Origin: Telopea speciosissima
Taxonomy: Eukaryota > Streptophyta > Magnoliopsida > Proteales > Proteaceae
Reading direction: 5' to 3'
Length of the DNA stretch: 64,000 nucleotides
NCBI RefSeq assembly: GCF_018873765.1
Contig: NC_057922.1
Coordinates: forward strand, 8,941,563 to 9,005,562
Within the stretch, counting starts at the first letter, position 1. Every line of letters starts with the position of its first letter. Below the pieces are notes generated by a model. That model was not told the origin of the DNA. It saw only the letters and a list, made by a program, of their open reading frames with translations, and did not search any database. Below are positions 22,960 through 36,900 of the stretch, piece by piece. The translations under genes and the position numbers were made by a program.

Positions 22960-23700
22960 CATCCAATGATGCTTCGAGTTTACTGGGTCACGAATTTCGC
23001 CATTGTTTGCTTGTTCTCTGTTTCAGCTATCATTCGCCTGAGCTCTGTTCAATGGAAACAGGAACCAGAGTTAAAGAACGGACGATGTGTTCTTCATTGT
23101 TTATTACCGTTCTCAACGCGTGGTACACAAGGAGCACACGTCTCACATATATTCCTTTCTATTCTTTATGTAAGTGGATCTGTTTTTATATCTTTCTTTC
23201 CACTTTCTTATGTAAATGGATCTGTTGTTTTATGTTTCTTTCCACTCCTTCATGTAAGTGGAGCTTTCTTTATTCTCATCCCAACATTAATAGGATTGAA
23301 CCCTGTAACCTGTATATATATATATATATATATATATTCTATTCATTGAATAACGGAGACACATAGGAAATATTCAGAAGTTTGATTATTGTTAATATCC
23401 CTGTATCTGTTTTTCTTCTCCTTGTCGCCATTAGAGGCTCAACAGGGATTACGACGACAGGAGAAACGAATTTCTGAGTTGGAACCAGATGAAAAATTGA
23501 GAGAGCCGTCTTCATTGAGCGACCCGAATGTTAGCCTCTACGCTTCAGCTTCTTCGCTGTCTAGAGCGGTATGGTTTTGGATGAATCCCATGTTGAGTAA
23601 AGGTTACAGATCTCCTCTGAAATCGATGATGTGTTATCGCTTACCCCTCAACATAGGAAGACAATTTTGTTTCTAATGCTGAAGTCGCACCTAATCTGAA
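22960..23700 (+). pseudogene. Captured ABCC (MRP-type) transporter fragment
   Basis: Two blocks resemble the junction between the first membrane domain and the core of plant ABCC transporters, which move glutathione conjugates and other organic anions. The first is LRVYWVTNFAIVCLFSVSAI (22970-23040), a membrane segment. The second (23505-23640) carries [20 protein letters not shown], then SKGYRSPLK. Directly after SPLK one extra base shifts the frame; the conserved continuation [12 protein letters not shown] is readable in the next frame. A three-copy repeat of about 40 bp (23160-23277) and an (AT)n run separate the blocks. It is truncated and frameshifted, hence non-functional. Confidence 0.75.
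23160..23277 (+). repeat. Minisatellite, three copies of about 40 bp
   Basis: The unit TATGTAAGTGGATCTG followed by TTTCTTTCCACT is repeated about three times with substitutions. An (AT)n run follows at about 23311-23337. Confidence 0.7.
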
Positions 23701-24430
23701 GAAGATATAGACAAAGGTCCTATCTGTTCCCTCTTCGTCAAACAAAACCTCAAAAAAAGACAGAATTTTTGAAACCCTATCTCACTCTCTGGCTGTCTCA
23801 GCAAAGCAGCTTCTACTTCTGAAATTGTAACTTGATCGTCCTGTTTGCCTCTTGACCATCGCCATTACCGTCACTCTAGGGTCCCATTTTACCTCTGATC
23901 GAAGCCGAAGCTTCGATTTTCCACTACTACATTCAATTGGAATTTTCTCTCTTCTTCACATATCTCTCTCTCTCTCTCTCTCTCCCCCTTTTTTAACCAT
24001 ATACGAGATATGGAAGATGAAGGCAGTGGAGGGTTTCGAACCTGATCCGTTCCTTGCATCTATATTGAACTGTGTAATGTGGATCTTCTATTGTCTTACC
24101 TTTGTGCATCCCCATACCTTTCTCATCATCACCATCAATGGCGTCAGTCTCATTTTGGACCTCGTGAGGGCGGCGGCGGTGGATACAGCCACAGTGGTGA
24201 CCGTGGCTACGGAAGTGGTGGTGGGGGTATAATTGAAATATTACAAATATAAGGGTAATTTGGAGTTTAAATGAATATAATTAAAGTGATGTCATCACTT
24301 AACAGTTCTTTTTAAATGGAATAGGTACGGTTGATAGAATCTTGGGAATGTAGGGGAGAAGAGAGTTATCACTCAAAACCCAGCGAAGGGGTTTGTCATT
24401 AGAGTATAATCGAGGGGAGGGGGGAGTTAT

Positions 24431-24599
24431 GGGAAGCAATTTTCTGTACAGGAGTGTGGCCTACGCCATCACTCCCATGTGTCTATCTCTCTCCTTCTTA
24501 AAACAAGAGGTTAGAGGTGTCTTTTCATATGAAGAGGAGAGAGATAGACTCATGGAAGTGTTAACGTAGGCCACACTCCCGCACAAATAACTTTTTCCC
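24431..24599. mobile_element. Foldback MITE abutting Mutator-like element 4
   Basis: The arms GGAGTGTGGCCTACG and TCTATCTCTCTCC on the left recur inverted on the right as GGAGAGAGATAGA and CGTAGGCCACACTCC. The outer ends are GGGAAGCAATT and, inverted, GGGAAAAAGTT. A related hairpin with the same TCTATCTCTCTCC core is at about 52545-52660. Confidence 0.65.
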
Positions 24600-27500
24600 T
24601 ATAAAGATCTTATCTTAAGAATTACAATTGTCACCAATACAAAAAAAAATTATTACAGTCGTCACCATTGCAAAAAATTGTAACAAAGTGGAGTCATAAG
24701 TTCCGATTATCTAAATCCATTGTACTTATACCAGGGGAAAAAAAAAATAAAATTCCCCATGACCCTAGTGCATTATCGCTCTCAGATGATTTTTTTTTTA
24801 ATTTTTTGTTTTCTTTCTTACCTTGACCATATGAACCTTTGTGAATAATAATACCCTTTTCAGCACCACCATTGGTGTGGCATAGAGACTCCTGAATACC
24901 AATTATCAAATATTCCACTTGCGTTCTATCAAAAGAAAGAAAAAAAAAACTACTAGTGGATTAGAATTTTTATGTCGCGCATATATTGTATCCCAGCATC
25001 ACGGTTTTCTTTTTTTAATTAAAAAAAAACGATGTGGAGGGCTGACTTGGCCATTCCAAACCATTGAATATATATATATATATATATATCGGCACCCCTA
25101 TATAATGTGTGGGTCGGTACACATCGTACACAAGTTATGCTGACCTTCCTATTGTCCTCATGTCCATTCTAAAACAACCTTTTCTATGGATCCAGATCGT
25201 CTACGGCGCAGCTACTCGTCTTGCCTGTGCTGTACAAACACAGGGCCACGTGGAAAGATTGCCTTACCCCCACTCAGGCAAGACGCTCAGGCAACCCTTG
25301 TCCCTTGTGATGATGCATACTATGAAAATTTTCCTTCTTCATCCTATGTAATTATTTGTAAAGGTTGAGCTTCAGTAGTTGTTAGGATAAGGTTTTTGTG
25401 AGTGTCCCTCTAAATTTTGTATGTACCGCACAAGAGTTGGAGACGAGAAATTCTCAAAGGATTGCAAAAAGCACAAGAATTAGGGATCACTACCATCACC
25501 ATCTACACTAACAACTAAATCTTAATAAATATGATTGAAGGAGATATGGAACAATGACCTTGGAAAATTTTTACCCTTGTACTGGATATTAAATCTATTC
25601 TAAAGTCTAAACAACTATGATTTTGTATGTTTTATTAAACAATCTCGTTCTTATATTTCGGTTACTCATGATCTAGCCATTAGAGCTAGATCAGGGATAA
25701 TTAAGTTGCATGTTGATGACGATGTTTTTTATGTTTGTCTTACCTCAATTTAATCTTTTATCCATAAAAAATATATAGAAATATAAATGTATCGGTTTCG
25801 GGGACTGTCCTTTTATTTTTAATGATGTCAGTCAGTTTCAATCCCTCACCAGGTGACCAAATAAGAGCTATTCCACCGATATGGGATGGACCAAGTATCA
25901 GTATCAGCCTCAGCCGACATCTGATATTTAATTCCATGGTCGTGTAAGTTGTAACCAAAGTTGGTGAAAAAAATTAAAATTTTAACAAAATCTTGTTGTA
26001 ACCATGGTTGGTACGAAAAAACTCAAAAACTTTATTTTTTTGCCTTTTTAGTATAACACATTTTATTAATGCAAGCAAATTATGTCATTTCACATGCCTA
26101 CTAAAAAAATGCGCACATGTTTATAAAATTATGCATATTTTTATAATCACACAATGACAATTCACTTTCGAAAAAATAAAATCCTATTGTTGCACGTATG
26201 TACTTGAAAAAAACGTGCAAAACAATATCAATGGTTAACAATGACACAATGGCAAATCACTATCAAATTATTTTGAAAATTCTTTTCTATTCCTTTCTTA
26301 AAGAACTTTTAGGTATACCATAGGGGGCAATAACAAAATAAAATTTCAACTTCTCAATTCACCATTTTAATTACCACAAAATGGGATCTGGATGAACTCC
26401 ACTTGCTAGAACATCATAACTCTTCACGTATGGTTTCTTGATGACAAGTGTGGCCTTTCTTCCACAAATATCCTTCTTAATACTCTAAATGACAACATAG
26501 ATGGGTATTTATCAAAGCAATTGATCACATGCCAGTCACGTGATAGCATGTGATATGCATAAAACCAACTTGCCTATGGATGATCGACACATGACTAGGC
26601 CAAAGCAGGTAAAGCACAGTTGCCATCATGATACCTGATACCTCGACATCCTCATTGTCATAAAAGGAGGATTCTCCACTACCGCCACTATCCATCCTAT
26701 ACATAGGAGGACATTGTACGAGATACAGGGATCAGTTCATCATTAACTACCAATCATTCTCATTCACTCACCTTAACTGCTCGTTCAGTTCCCAACTCAA
26801 ATATTACTGTTGCTCAGAATTTTGACTTAAATATCAGAGAATCCTCCTCCGAGACCGCTCTGACCTCCTTTGCTGCTCAATTCTTTGGTCTTTGGTGTGC
26901 AGGTCTCCTCTCACGTGTGACAGTTCAAATTCAAGCGGCAACAACATATAAACCCTCCCCCAACTGATCCAGGTTAAAAAAAAGTGCACCTAATTCTACA
27001 ATATACATGGGGATGATGAGCATCTAGCTTCATGGGAATGTCGATAGCTCAACACTCCTGCCCTACCCCTTTGAAATAATTGTCATAATATCAACAAATT
27101 TCATTCGTTTAACTAATTGAGGAAGAATTTGCAAATCGATAAAACTCAATAGTCGAATTGCTTCTTTGGTCGTATCTTGCTGGTGAAGAACAAAACACGC
27201 CTGTATCAGAAGTGGAGATGATAGCTGGACTTGTAGGCTGAGGTCCAACAGAAGAACCAAGTAATTGCAGGCATCTCCAGTGCGACAATGCCCTTATAAT
27301 CTCGTGCATTGGAACCCATGGTTATGAACCCGAATCCGTTAGTTTGGAACATTTTCTTTTCAAAGTGAAATCCCCTAGTATATGAAAGAGTGAAAATATG
27401 CTTTCGTTGTTATGGAATAAGAAGCCTTCGTATCTTAATGCATGTAGTAGTATACTAATTGGTAACTGGTAATAAGTATGACAGGGTAGGCCCCTTCTGG

Positions 27501-27800
27501 TTCCTTATTTGGCTCTTGTGGAGTTATGGGTCTCTGTCTGGTTTTCCGTCAGTGGGTGGGTTGGCGCGAACAAACTAACTGCAACGTCAGAAAAGTGATT
27601 ATTTTAACTAACTAAAAATTGCGAAACAAGACTGACTGGAGGAAAAAAGAATCGGGTTTTTCTGATGATGATGATGTCCAGAGGCGCTGAGCTCCTCTAT
27701 TTGTTCTTGGGCGCGTATCGTGGTCTCCTGCGCTCCGCCCGCACGCGCTCGAACCTAACATTCCAAGTTTCCAACCCAGACTTCTATCTCTCATTCTCGT
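24600..27800. other. Intergenic stretch with degraded repeats
   Basis: No gene is recognised. It includes an (AT)n run at 25067-25089 and a probable LTR remnant at about 26480-26945 (listed separately). A segment at 25800-25930 with GATATGGGATGGACC and CAGTATCAGCC belongs to a diverged family rich in GATAC/TATCG words seen elsewhere in this window. Confidence 0.5.
26480..26945 (+). mobile_element. Possible solo LTR remnant (Ty3/gypsy type)
   Basis: It contains ATAAAAGGAGGATTCTCCAC, a CTCACTCACCTTAACTGCTC run, then ACTTAAATATCAGAGAATCC and TGCAGGTCTCCTCTCACGTG, ending GCGGCAACA. This order resembles the R-U5 part of plant gypsy LTRs. Neither end nor a target duplication was fixed. Confidence 0.3.
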
Positions 27801-27975
27801 TCTTCTTCACCTCTTCTTTCGTGTTCTAAAGTCTAAACCCTCAATGGGAACTTCATTTCTACTATTTAATTGGAGACTTAGCTTCTCTTGTTCTCCCAAT
27901 TTGGGACAGAGACAGGGACATATATGGTGGTTGTGGCTCCTGTTCTGGTTTCGGTTTAATTCTAGGGCATGCTAA

Positions 27976-30900
27976 ATGGATTCTTCTCGTTCGCTCACGT
28001 TCTATGATTTTCTCGATCGAATGCGTCATCCTGCTTCGCTCGATCTCGTTCGCTCCATAAAAAGGTACTACAATTCTTTCTTTACTCTGAGGTTCTTTTT
28101 TCTGCTTTTTCTTTTGAAATTCAATTGCGCTTGAAGCTTGATTATCTCACCTTTCGTTATTTCAGCCTTTTCCTTTTTTTGTTTTTTTTTGTTTTTGTGG
28201 TTAAGATATTGTGATTCTTTGCTTTTATGTTCGGTGCGAAGTTGATCTGCTCCAAGTTGTTTATCAATTTTTGGTTTTTGTATCTTTTTAGTGAGTGTCT
28301 TATTTCAAATGTTCCATAAAGTTTGGTACTGATCAAATTCAGTCACGTTAACGAACATGATGGGCTATTGACTCCGAATTGATTTTTTTTTTCGGTGGAG
28401 TTTACATGATTTTAAATTTTGGAAGGCGTCAATTATGAGGAACTGAAGGTTTGGCAGCATGAGCGTGAAATTTCACTTTAAGTGTCAGGTTCTGGGATCG
28501 GGGTGATGATGCATCTGATAGGATTTGATTTGAATGCGTTTTAGGGTTTAATCACAATGTCAGTATTACAGTATAGAAAGGCGAGTTGATTTCTCTTGTT
28601 TCTATGTCAATCTGGGTAATAGAAGTTGTTCTGCTCAAGAGTCTTAATATACAAACCATGGTACTCGCAATGGCTTCTGTGATTGCATCAAGACCAAGCA
28701 AGCAGAAGTTTATTGGTCCGGTGGAATGCTGACTTAAATATTGTTGAAAAATCAATCAGTACGATTAAAGATCATGGTTTAGGCTCCCTTGGTAGAATCT
28801 ATAACATAACTGGATTTGGAAGATTAATTATCATTAACTTTATGTTTCCTGATGCTAATTGAATAAATGCTCTTCAGGTTCAGTACTTTACTCCAGATCA
28901 TATCATAAATGCTCTTAACTCATACTTTTATTTGCCTCAGACCTCACCAGAATTTTCTGGCTTAGCTCTTTCTGCATTCAAGTGTTATTAGCAAGATGAC
29001 TCTGGAACCATCAATTACCTCCCCTTCAACTTTTTGTACTTGCATGTTCAGCAGCTTTATTTCCGGCTGTAGCAATGATTTGCAGCCTCTGGAAACAGCC
29101 TCTTGGCAAAAGCAGGGGTAATGCTGCGTACATTATGACCCTCCCCAGACCCCGCAGTGGGTAAGCCCTTATTTACATGCTCTCTCCTATGAGGACTTCA
29201 CTTTCAAAGGTTTTTTGTTTAGCATGTAACATGTCACCATCATGGAATGTTATGTGAACTGCATTAACACGAGCTTGGGATTTTATTGTGGGCGTATGCA
29301 AATAATTGAAGATAGACTGACTTTACATTTTAAATAAATGAACTCATTCTCACTTTCTATTACCATTCCTGATATATTTCCTTTTTAAATTAAACTTATT
29401 ATTTTACATGCTATGTGAACAAAATGAAACGATATCATTCTGAAAGACTTCAGTTTAGGTTTTGTTGACAATTTAATGCTGTTTTGGAGAATTCAGTGTG
29501 TAAAATGTTAACCTCAGGTGTAGCTCAGTTGGCAAGGGAATGTGCCTATATCGACATGCGTCCTGAGTTCCACTCCCCTTACCCCCTTGGAGCCAGCTTC
29601 TATTGTTCTCATAGAATCCGGTGCTGACCTGGTGCGCATGTGTTGGGGTGTATGTGTGTGCCCGGGGGACTAGTCGGGCCAAAGGTCCAGACAGCCTCAT
29701 TACTAAGTTAACCTCAATAACCTTTTCTAAGGTACATCCTGGAAGGAGCCCTATACAGATTAGGCTGGTTAAATCTCAATTCCAAGATTGGGATGTTTCA
29801 TTCTGGTGGAGGAACAGATGTAGGAATTCCCCAATGGATGAGCTGGCAAGGGAGAGATCAAGGATTTTAAGGTTCTTTTAGTGATCACTATGTATAGGGC
29901 CTTATCTAATTACATTGTTAGCCCTACTTGTGAGGGACCTGTCTTAATAATACAATTATCCTGCAGTTAATGGGCTCGCAAACTTCTAAGAACAGTGACT
30001 TAGTTAGCAAAAATTGCCACTGATGACAGTAACCCAGATGGACCAAAATTCAATAAAAAATTACTGAAATGCCTACGTAAAACAAGCTGAAACTTTAGGG
30101 TTTAATTCTTATCCCTAGTGATGCAGGAGCAATTCCTTGGAACAGTCCAAAACTGTTGGGGAGTCCAAACGGGGATGAACCAGGTCCAATTGATTGTTGG
30201 GTCTAGTAGGATATAGGGACTTAGAGTTATTTTTGTAATTTTTGGATTTTCTTTCTTTCTTTCTTTATTAGAATTAGATAGCATTAGTAGTATTTGCCTA
30301 TCTGGTTTCAAAGTCTATTTAGAGTTTGGTTTTAAAATTTAATTTCAATTTTAGATTAGGACTAAGATTGTTTCAATTTTAGAATTGGAGTCTTTAATTA
30401 TTTTCTTTAAATACCAGTGTAATCAAACGATACTCTGATTGCAAAAAGAAATTTGGTTGTGTTTACTGTTACAGTGCGGACAAACTACTCAGCTGGTCGT
30501 GTGACCTTTCTTCTTCGTCCTCCTCTCCTCTTTTCTGGTTCTGAACTTCTTCTTTTGTCTCCCTCATCTCACCATATTCTTCTTCTTCTATCTTCTATTT
30601 TATTCAGTTCTACTTCTTTTCTTCTTGTTTATTCACTATTTTTGCCTTGTCAGATTGATATTCCGATCTGGGTGGTACTGGCAGCCCCCCAAAGTCTGAA
30701 GTCAATTTACCTACCCTTTCACCCTGGTATTTGTTGGGATGTTCACAAATCCTTAGGCGACTCAGGCTGCCAAATCTGAGACTGGAACTCAATCTGGTTT
30801 GTGAGATTTAAGCAGACTTTAAGTCTGGTCCTTCTTCCAGTGCCAGATCTGATTTGCAGGTTTATTTCTTTAAACTTGGAACTCTAGTTGGAGTGATACC

Positions 30901-33900
30901 TGTTGGATTCAATAGGGTCAAGGGTCAGAAACCTTCAACTGAAATCTCGCTTGGATTGGAGTTGTATTTTGAAAGTTCTCTCAATTTGAAGAAGTCTGGT
31001 TTTCCGCCCTGTTCTGTGCAAAAGGTTGAACACAACCTTCATTGTGGGTTGTCAAAAACACCTTACTTCTTGTTTTCCCTAAAGTGCCCCTCCCTTCTCC
31101 AATATTTCTGTTTAGTCCGATACCTTAACTGTGCTTCCTAGTTTGTCCAAAACAATAAATAGTAATCCGCTTTGTGTCCCTTCTTCTTTACATGCCTAAC
31201 AACCCCTTGAAATTTCTGGTATTACGAGATTGCCACTGGTCATTAGAATTGAGCATTTTATTGAGTGGGCCCATATGTGATCCGAATCTGGTTTTGAAAC
31301 CCCGGATCCACATCACCTAGGCTCTTTTTCCAACTTCCAACTCCTAAAGTGCCATAGATAATATTTAGAAATTCGTCCATAGTTACTGTAGCTTCCTGTA
31401 GCACTACAGGGTCGGAAATTGATTTTTATCTTGAACCACAATTGATCTTTCAAATCTAAAACACCCCAAATCTGGAAGAGAAGGGGTGGGGGGTAAGCAA
31501 GAGTATTTCAACAGAGACAAGGAACTAAATAGTTACCTGCTACCAAGGTTTCAAGTATCTGTATCAGGCAATGTATCAGAAAGTTGGTTTTAGGAGAAGT
31601 CTCGAAGATGTATTAGACAGATGCTAAATATGCTTGATACATATCGATATGTTATGATACATGCAACACTGGAGTTTTTAAGCATTACACACCATAAATA
31701 AGCAATCGATAATATATCCAACCAATGTCTGGTTATCTATGTCTTCACAGAATCTATGTCATTCAAATCTTCATTGGAAAGTCCAATATCAAAAGTACTA
31801 ATAAGTAATAAGAAGCAATTAAGGCAAGAAGATTTTGAAAGAAAAATCTGTGACTTGAATCTTCATTGGCAAGTGCTAATTTTGCTTGTTTAATTACTCA
31901 TCCTAGGTCGTTTTTGAGTGTAGATTGGATCCACTTAGGTTTTGGCAAAAAAATCAGAATAGGAAGAAGTTCAAAACAGAATACTTTTGTAAATAGCATT
32001 ATTTGTAAATACTTTTGTGTATCGATTTAATGTAGAACTGTAATTGAATGATCAAACCTGTACCAAAACAGAATCGAAACACAAAGAATAATATCTAGAT
32101 TTAGGAGAAATTAAATAGATCACAATCAAGACCTAGATGGTCTCCAAACTCAAATCCAGTTCCATAAACAAGGAAAAGAATCCTTGCTGAAATTCTTAGA
32201 TCGATCCTAGGGCTGGATCAGAAATATGAGGCAGTCCTATTTGTGCTAGGAGAGGGATAGATTGGTAATTTCACCACTCAAAACAGAACTCAAAAGGGAG
32301 GAGTATGTAGATCAATCGATCCTGAGTACATACGAATAATCTCAGCAATACAGAACAGTAAAACCAGTAAATCGACTCGGTATTCAAAGGGCAGAATTCA
32401 GCATGAGAGATAAGGGTAGAATAGGGATTTCAGTATAACTCCAGATCTGGAGGTCTATCTGGACCAAACTTTGATTGGAGGCTTTCTTCAGGTTGAAGAA
32501 CAACTGATCAAAATTTGATGAGGATCGATTGGCCAGATTCTCTCAATTGAAATTTATGTAAAAAAACCCCTTTCATATGAATGCCCAATCAGACTAGGGA
32601 TTGCAGGAAATTCAGAAGAACACTTACTTTCATGGAGAAAAAGATGGAGGAAGAAGAATAATAGCAAGAGAAAACACCCGGGCTTCACACCAGAAGGTGG
32701 CTGGAAGGATCAAACACCAACTAGCCTTGATCGAACACTAGGATGAAAGATCCTTGATCAAACACAGGGTTCTTCCCCAATGGAGAAGAAGAGAAGCAAG
32801 ATAACAAAGCTTTTCATTAATCAAATTTGTGTACAATGCTGAATCCCCTTGTAAACTTATATAGAAAGTCAAAAACAGACTCTGACACTAAAAAGGAAAG
32901 ACCTAACCCAGTCCTCAACTAAAAACAAGACTGGACTTATAGAATCCTAATACAGCCTGACTAAAACACTTAATAACAATTAAAATAAAAAATTGAAGAC
33001 AACTAACTAAGTAATCCCATATGCCTAGCCTCTACCCTCGTTATAGGCCCATTACAATGAAAACCCATGGGATCAAAGGCCAACACATACATAACCCAAC
33101 CCAAGGCTTATTTACACTAAATAAGCCCATTTAGGCCAACTTAAACACTTAAATTAAAGAGAACTAACTTAAAACATTAAGGAAACTAACTTAAGACATA
33201 AATTAAAAGACTAAAAGACTAAACAAACTAGGCCACGCTAGTTGGCCTTTCTTGGTCTTCCTCCTGCGGTAGGTCTTCAGATCTACATCTTGAATTGTAT
33301 CATATCGACATGGCCAATCTCGATACGTATTCATGCAGTTAAGATTGTCCAATTGGGTCAATTGGGCCTCATAACACTTTATTTTGGCCCATGGTTGGGT
33401 TATATAGACCTTAGGCTTCTTATTTTTGGGTTTATTGATGTAATGGGCCTAATGTATAAGCCTATAAAGTGGGGATAGTATTAGTTCACGGTATTAGTAG
33501 TTAAATTGAGTTTTTGAGTTTGATTAGGATACTTAATAGCTAGATAGAATTCTGTTTTGAGTTTATTTATTTTATTGAGTGTATATGAGTGATTAGGAGT
33601 CCTTTTATGAGTCAAATTAGGAGTTTTAGGTGGTCTATATTATATATGTAATACATCCCCCATCAATTAGAGATGATTTGAGCGAAGAATTTGAGTTTTC
33701 TTAAAGAGTTTTGGTCTGTGGAGGTTAATGCATAGGAAATTAGGCTGGAGTTCTCAAGGTTTTTGGGTCTGTTGGCTTTTATTCACAATGAAGGCTTTTT
33801 GCTTCCATGTTTGCAGAATTTTCCCCCTTTGTAAATTATCTTTATGTTGTGAAAGAAATAACCAATGAGCTTGCTTTCTGGATTGATTTCTGCGTCCTTT

Positions 33901-36900
33901 CAGAAAGTTGCAATATATTTAGGATTTTGAAGTGTAATGTCATCTTGTGTTTAGTTTTTTACGGTAGTGTTTGTACATTGTTCTTCCAAGTGTGTTGGTT
34001 ATGGTTTCTGTACTCTATTCGGAGGTTAATATCAAATATTATTTCAAATAATAAAAAAAAGTACAAAGTCTGGATTTGCTTTTATTTTTTTTTAAAGGGT
34101 TTGTCTGTTATTAACCAAGAAGGTTACGACCAGAAGTTATACATTTTTTTACCTTAAAGGGTGGCGTGTCAATGATTTAGATTTCAGAGGGCCCAAAGAT
34201 GTAAATTTACAATGGCCCTCATCCCTCACCAAGTCCTCATGGTTTAGTTGCCAATGACTGTGAGGTGGTGGTCGACTCCCTGTCAGCATTACTGCCAGTG
34301 TTTTCGGATCCTAAAATCTTCTCCACTCTTGTCCCCACTCTGTCCCCTCTTTTCTGCTTGACACGCCCTCCGATAAGATTGGTTGAGCCCACTATGCAAG
34401 TGACCGTGCCCCCCTCTGCAAAGACGATAACCTGAGAGTTTTCTCGAACTCTTTCACAGTAACCAGACGATTTGAACCGACTTGGTGAAGTTGGCTGAAA
34501 ATCCCATCCTGTCTTAATTCATCCACAACAAACATTGTTCCATCTCCTAAATTTTTTATTCTACAACCAAATTCTCGGTGGAGTCCCCCTCTCTGAAAAT
34601 TCGAAGCATCATAGGACGAGCAAGACATGGAAGACTGACGCGATGACAACCCATCTTCAAAATCAGAACTTCTGAGCACAGCCCCACTATTCAAAACCAG
34701 AGGTTCCTTATCTTTTTCCTATGCTAAAAACCATATCACATAGCAGAGTCGGTGTTCAAGCAGAACATCATCGTATATTCAGAGGGCGACCTGCGAAGGG
34801 AGATGTGATGGGCAGGGCGGAGCAGGGGCAGGGTTGGGGTGGGTAGTTGCAGGGATGCGGGAGAGGGAGGTCAGGGTTGTGGTGGGGAGTTGTAGGGGGA
34901 GGAAGATGCGGTAGATGGGGTGGGGGAGGGGGAGGGAGAGGTATGGCGAAGGAGGAAGGAGAGCCGGAGGGGAAGGGGGGAGAGAGAGTGGGGAAGTTGC
35001 CAAAAAACCCACCAAAAAAGAGAATAGGAAATATGATCATGGGTGAAAAAGGAAAATTGGTTAAAACAATCTTTTGACCACTTTTAGTTACAAAGAAAAT
35101 ATTCTGAAAATTTAAATGTATCGTTTTAAGTAGATATCCTTCTGACCCATCTCAACTGTCATTTCAGTTTCTTGGTACTGGTTTTGCTGATGTTTCAGCA
35201 GTGCCCTTTTTATTTCATTATGTAAATTTTTTCTGGGGCTGTTTTTTCATTGTTGATTGGATTTTTAATACTTCAGTGGTACTGTATTGCAGCTTCATTG
35301 TATCCTTTTCATTTCATACTTCCAACTCCGAAAATGATAGCAAAAGGCTACAAGACTTCCTTTCAACAATGGAGACGTCTATTAGTGATCATCCATTATG
35401 GTCTGGTGCCTCTGAGGAAGAAATTGACTGTGCCGTCGAGGTAAATGATCTATATTGTAGCATGTAAGGCTATCATCTTACGTACGTTGCATTTTCGACT
35501 TTGTTGGATTTTGTAACTTTTTTGAGACTTATTGATTAGCTTAATTTTGTTCGATCAGTTGTTTGAATTGCTGCCATATGTAGCTGATTCCTGAGTAATA
35601 TGTAGGGAAATTTTATAGTGAGAATGGTGTAATGGATATTACTCAACATGTTCCTTGTCCATCAAGTTCCAGGAGAAACATGGTACATGTATGTGAAATA
35701 TGTCCTCCCTGCCCTTTATTTTGACTTTTTTGGTGGATTTGTACCCAGTACTTGCTAATGCACAAGAACATAAATTGTTGACTGAATGTTTTTCCATCAT
35801 ATAAGTTGCCATAACCTTTGCTGTTTCAATACATATAATTATTTAGTTTCTCAAAGGAATTTGTATCCATTTTCCATGTAAACTTTTGTATCTATCCTGA
35901 TGATAAACCTTTCTACTTCTACACAAAAGTAGATTCGATTTTTTACTCTCATCCTGGTACTTTAGATATGCAAAGCTTTTGTTAATAGTGCACTGGACTC
36001 AATATACTTACTCAAGCCATGTTAAAGTTATGGATGTTCTAAATATTGATATGGTATAAAATCTTCTCCTCCCTCTCACCCGGTCTTCTTCCCTTCTCTT
36101 TTTCTCTTGTAGATTTTACTCATCTTTTCTATGTATACTTTTGGGGAGTAAAGTTCTGTGTGTGTATTATAGGGCTTGGAGAAGTATGTCATGACAAAAT
36201 TGTATGCCCGTACATTTGCTTCCTCTCAAGAGGATACTAAGGTTGATCAAGAGATCTCGGAGAAAATAAATTTGTTGCAAAAGTTTGTTAGACCTGAACA
36301 TTTGGATATACCTGAAGCTCTTCATAATGAAACTTCATGGCTGGTATGCATTATCCCTTTCTTTTAGATATTAAATTTTATTCAATCTTTTGTGATTCTT
36401 AGATTGTTAATTGTTATATAAGTTTTAAAATTGAACATGGCCTGGATTTTATTCCATGTGCTATTGTAAGTTGAACTATTCCGCAAAAGTCCTGTCTTGA
36501 TTCCTTCACTTATGCAGATAATAATAACAGGATGGACTTCTCTCTCCTGACACTCATGATGACATGGTATGGTTGGGTTAACTAAGATCTTGCAGCAAAG
36601 GAATACTGTTAATGCAAAATGTACCAAAATAGAAGACCCAAAACTCATTAGCAGAACCAGGATCACCCAAAACAAAGGAATAGAGCATTTTAGGGAGAAA
36701 TTAATAACTTGAAGCAGAGAAATCAGATAGGTTTAATTTTCTGGTCAAGTGCTAATTTGTACGAGTAGAATACGTCTGCAGAAATCTCAGCAAACAGAGG
36801 TCTAATATGGCTTGTGCAGACTCCTCCTAGTGCCAGTAGGAGAACAGAATAATATCTAGTAGTCTAGCTAATCAAACTCAGCAGAATAAATCAGAAATCA

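Larger units (their letters stand above)
22662..24430. mobile_element. Mutator-like element 4 with captured ABCC fragment
   Basis: Inverted arms of about 150-190 bp: the left (from about 22671, ACTCCCCCCTCCCCTTGATT, through CATTCCCAAGATTCTGTCAA) recurs in reverse complement at about 24260-24430 (CATTCCCAAGATTCTATCAA on that strand). The layout matches elements 1 and 3, but I could not identify a 9-bp target duplication because a MITE (24431-24599) abuts the right end. The interior carries ABC-transporter exons and, near 24165-24230, a Gly-rich frame (GGGGGYSHSGDRGYGSGGGG) that may be a second captured piece. Confidence 0.7.
28065..35292. other. 7.2-kb intron 1 of the VPS9A gene
   Basis: A non-coding stretch containing a SINE (29517-29706), a probable LTR-like or other repeat complex (30090-33480), a foldback (34163-34367), a minus-strand exon-like frame (34392-34700) and a G-rich tract. 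Splice phase (AG at the exon 1 end plus C at the exon 2 start, giving Ser) supports a single intron across it. Confidence 0.75.

Noticed and set aside
22722..23366. A single 214-residue protein gene
   Set aside because: The frame crosses the transposon arm, a minisatellite and an (AT)n run. The real ABCC similarity lies in another frame.
34768..35040. Proline-rich protein on the minus strand
   Set aside because: It comes purely from a G-rich low-complexity tract, with several overlapping frames of equal length.
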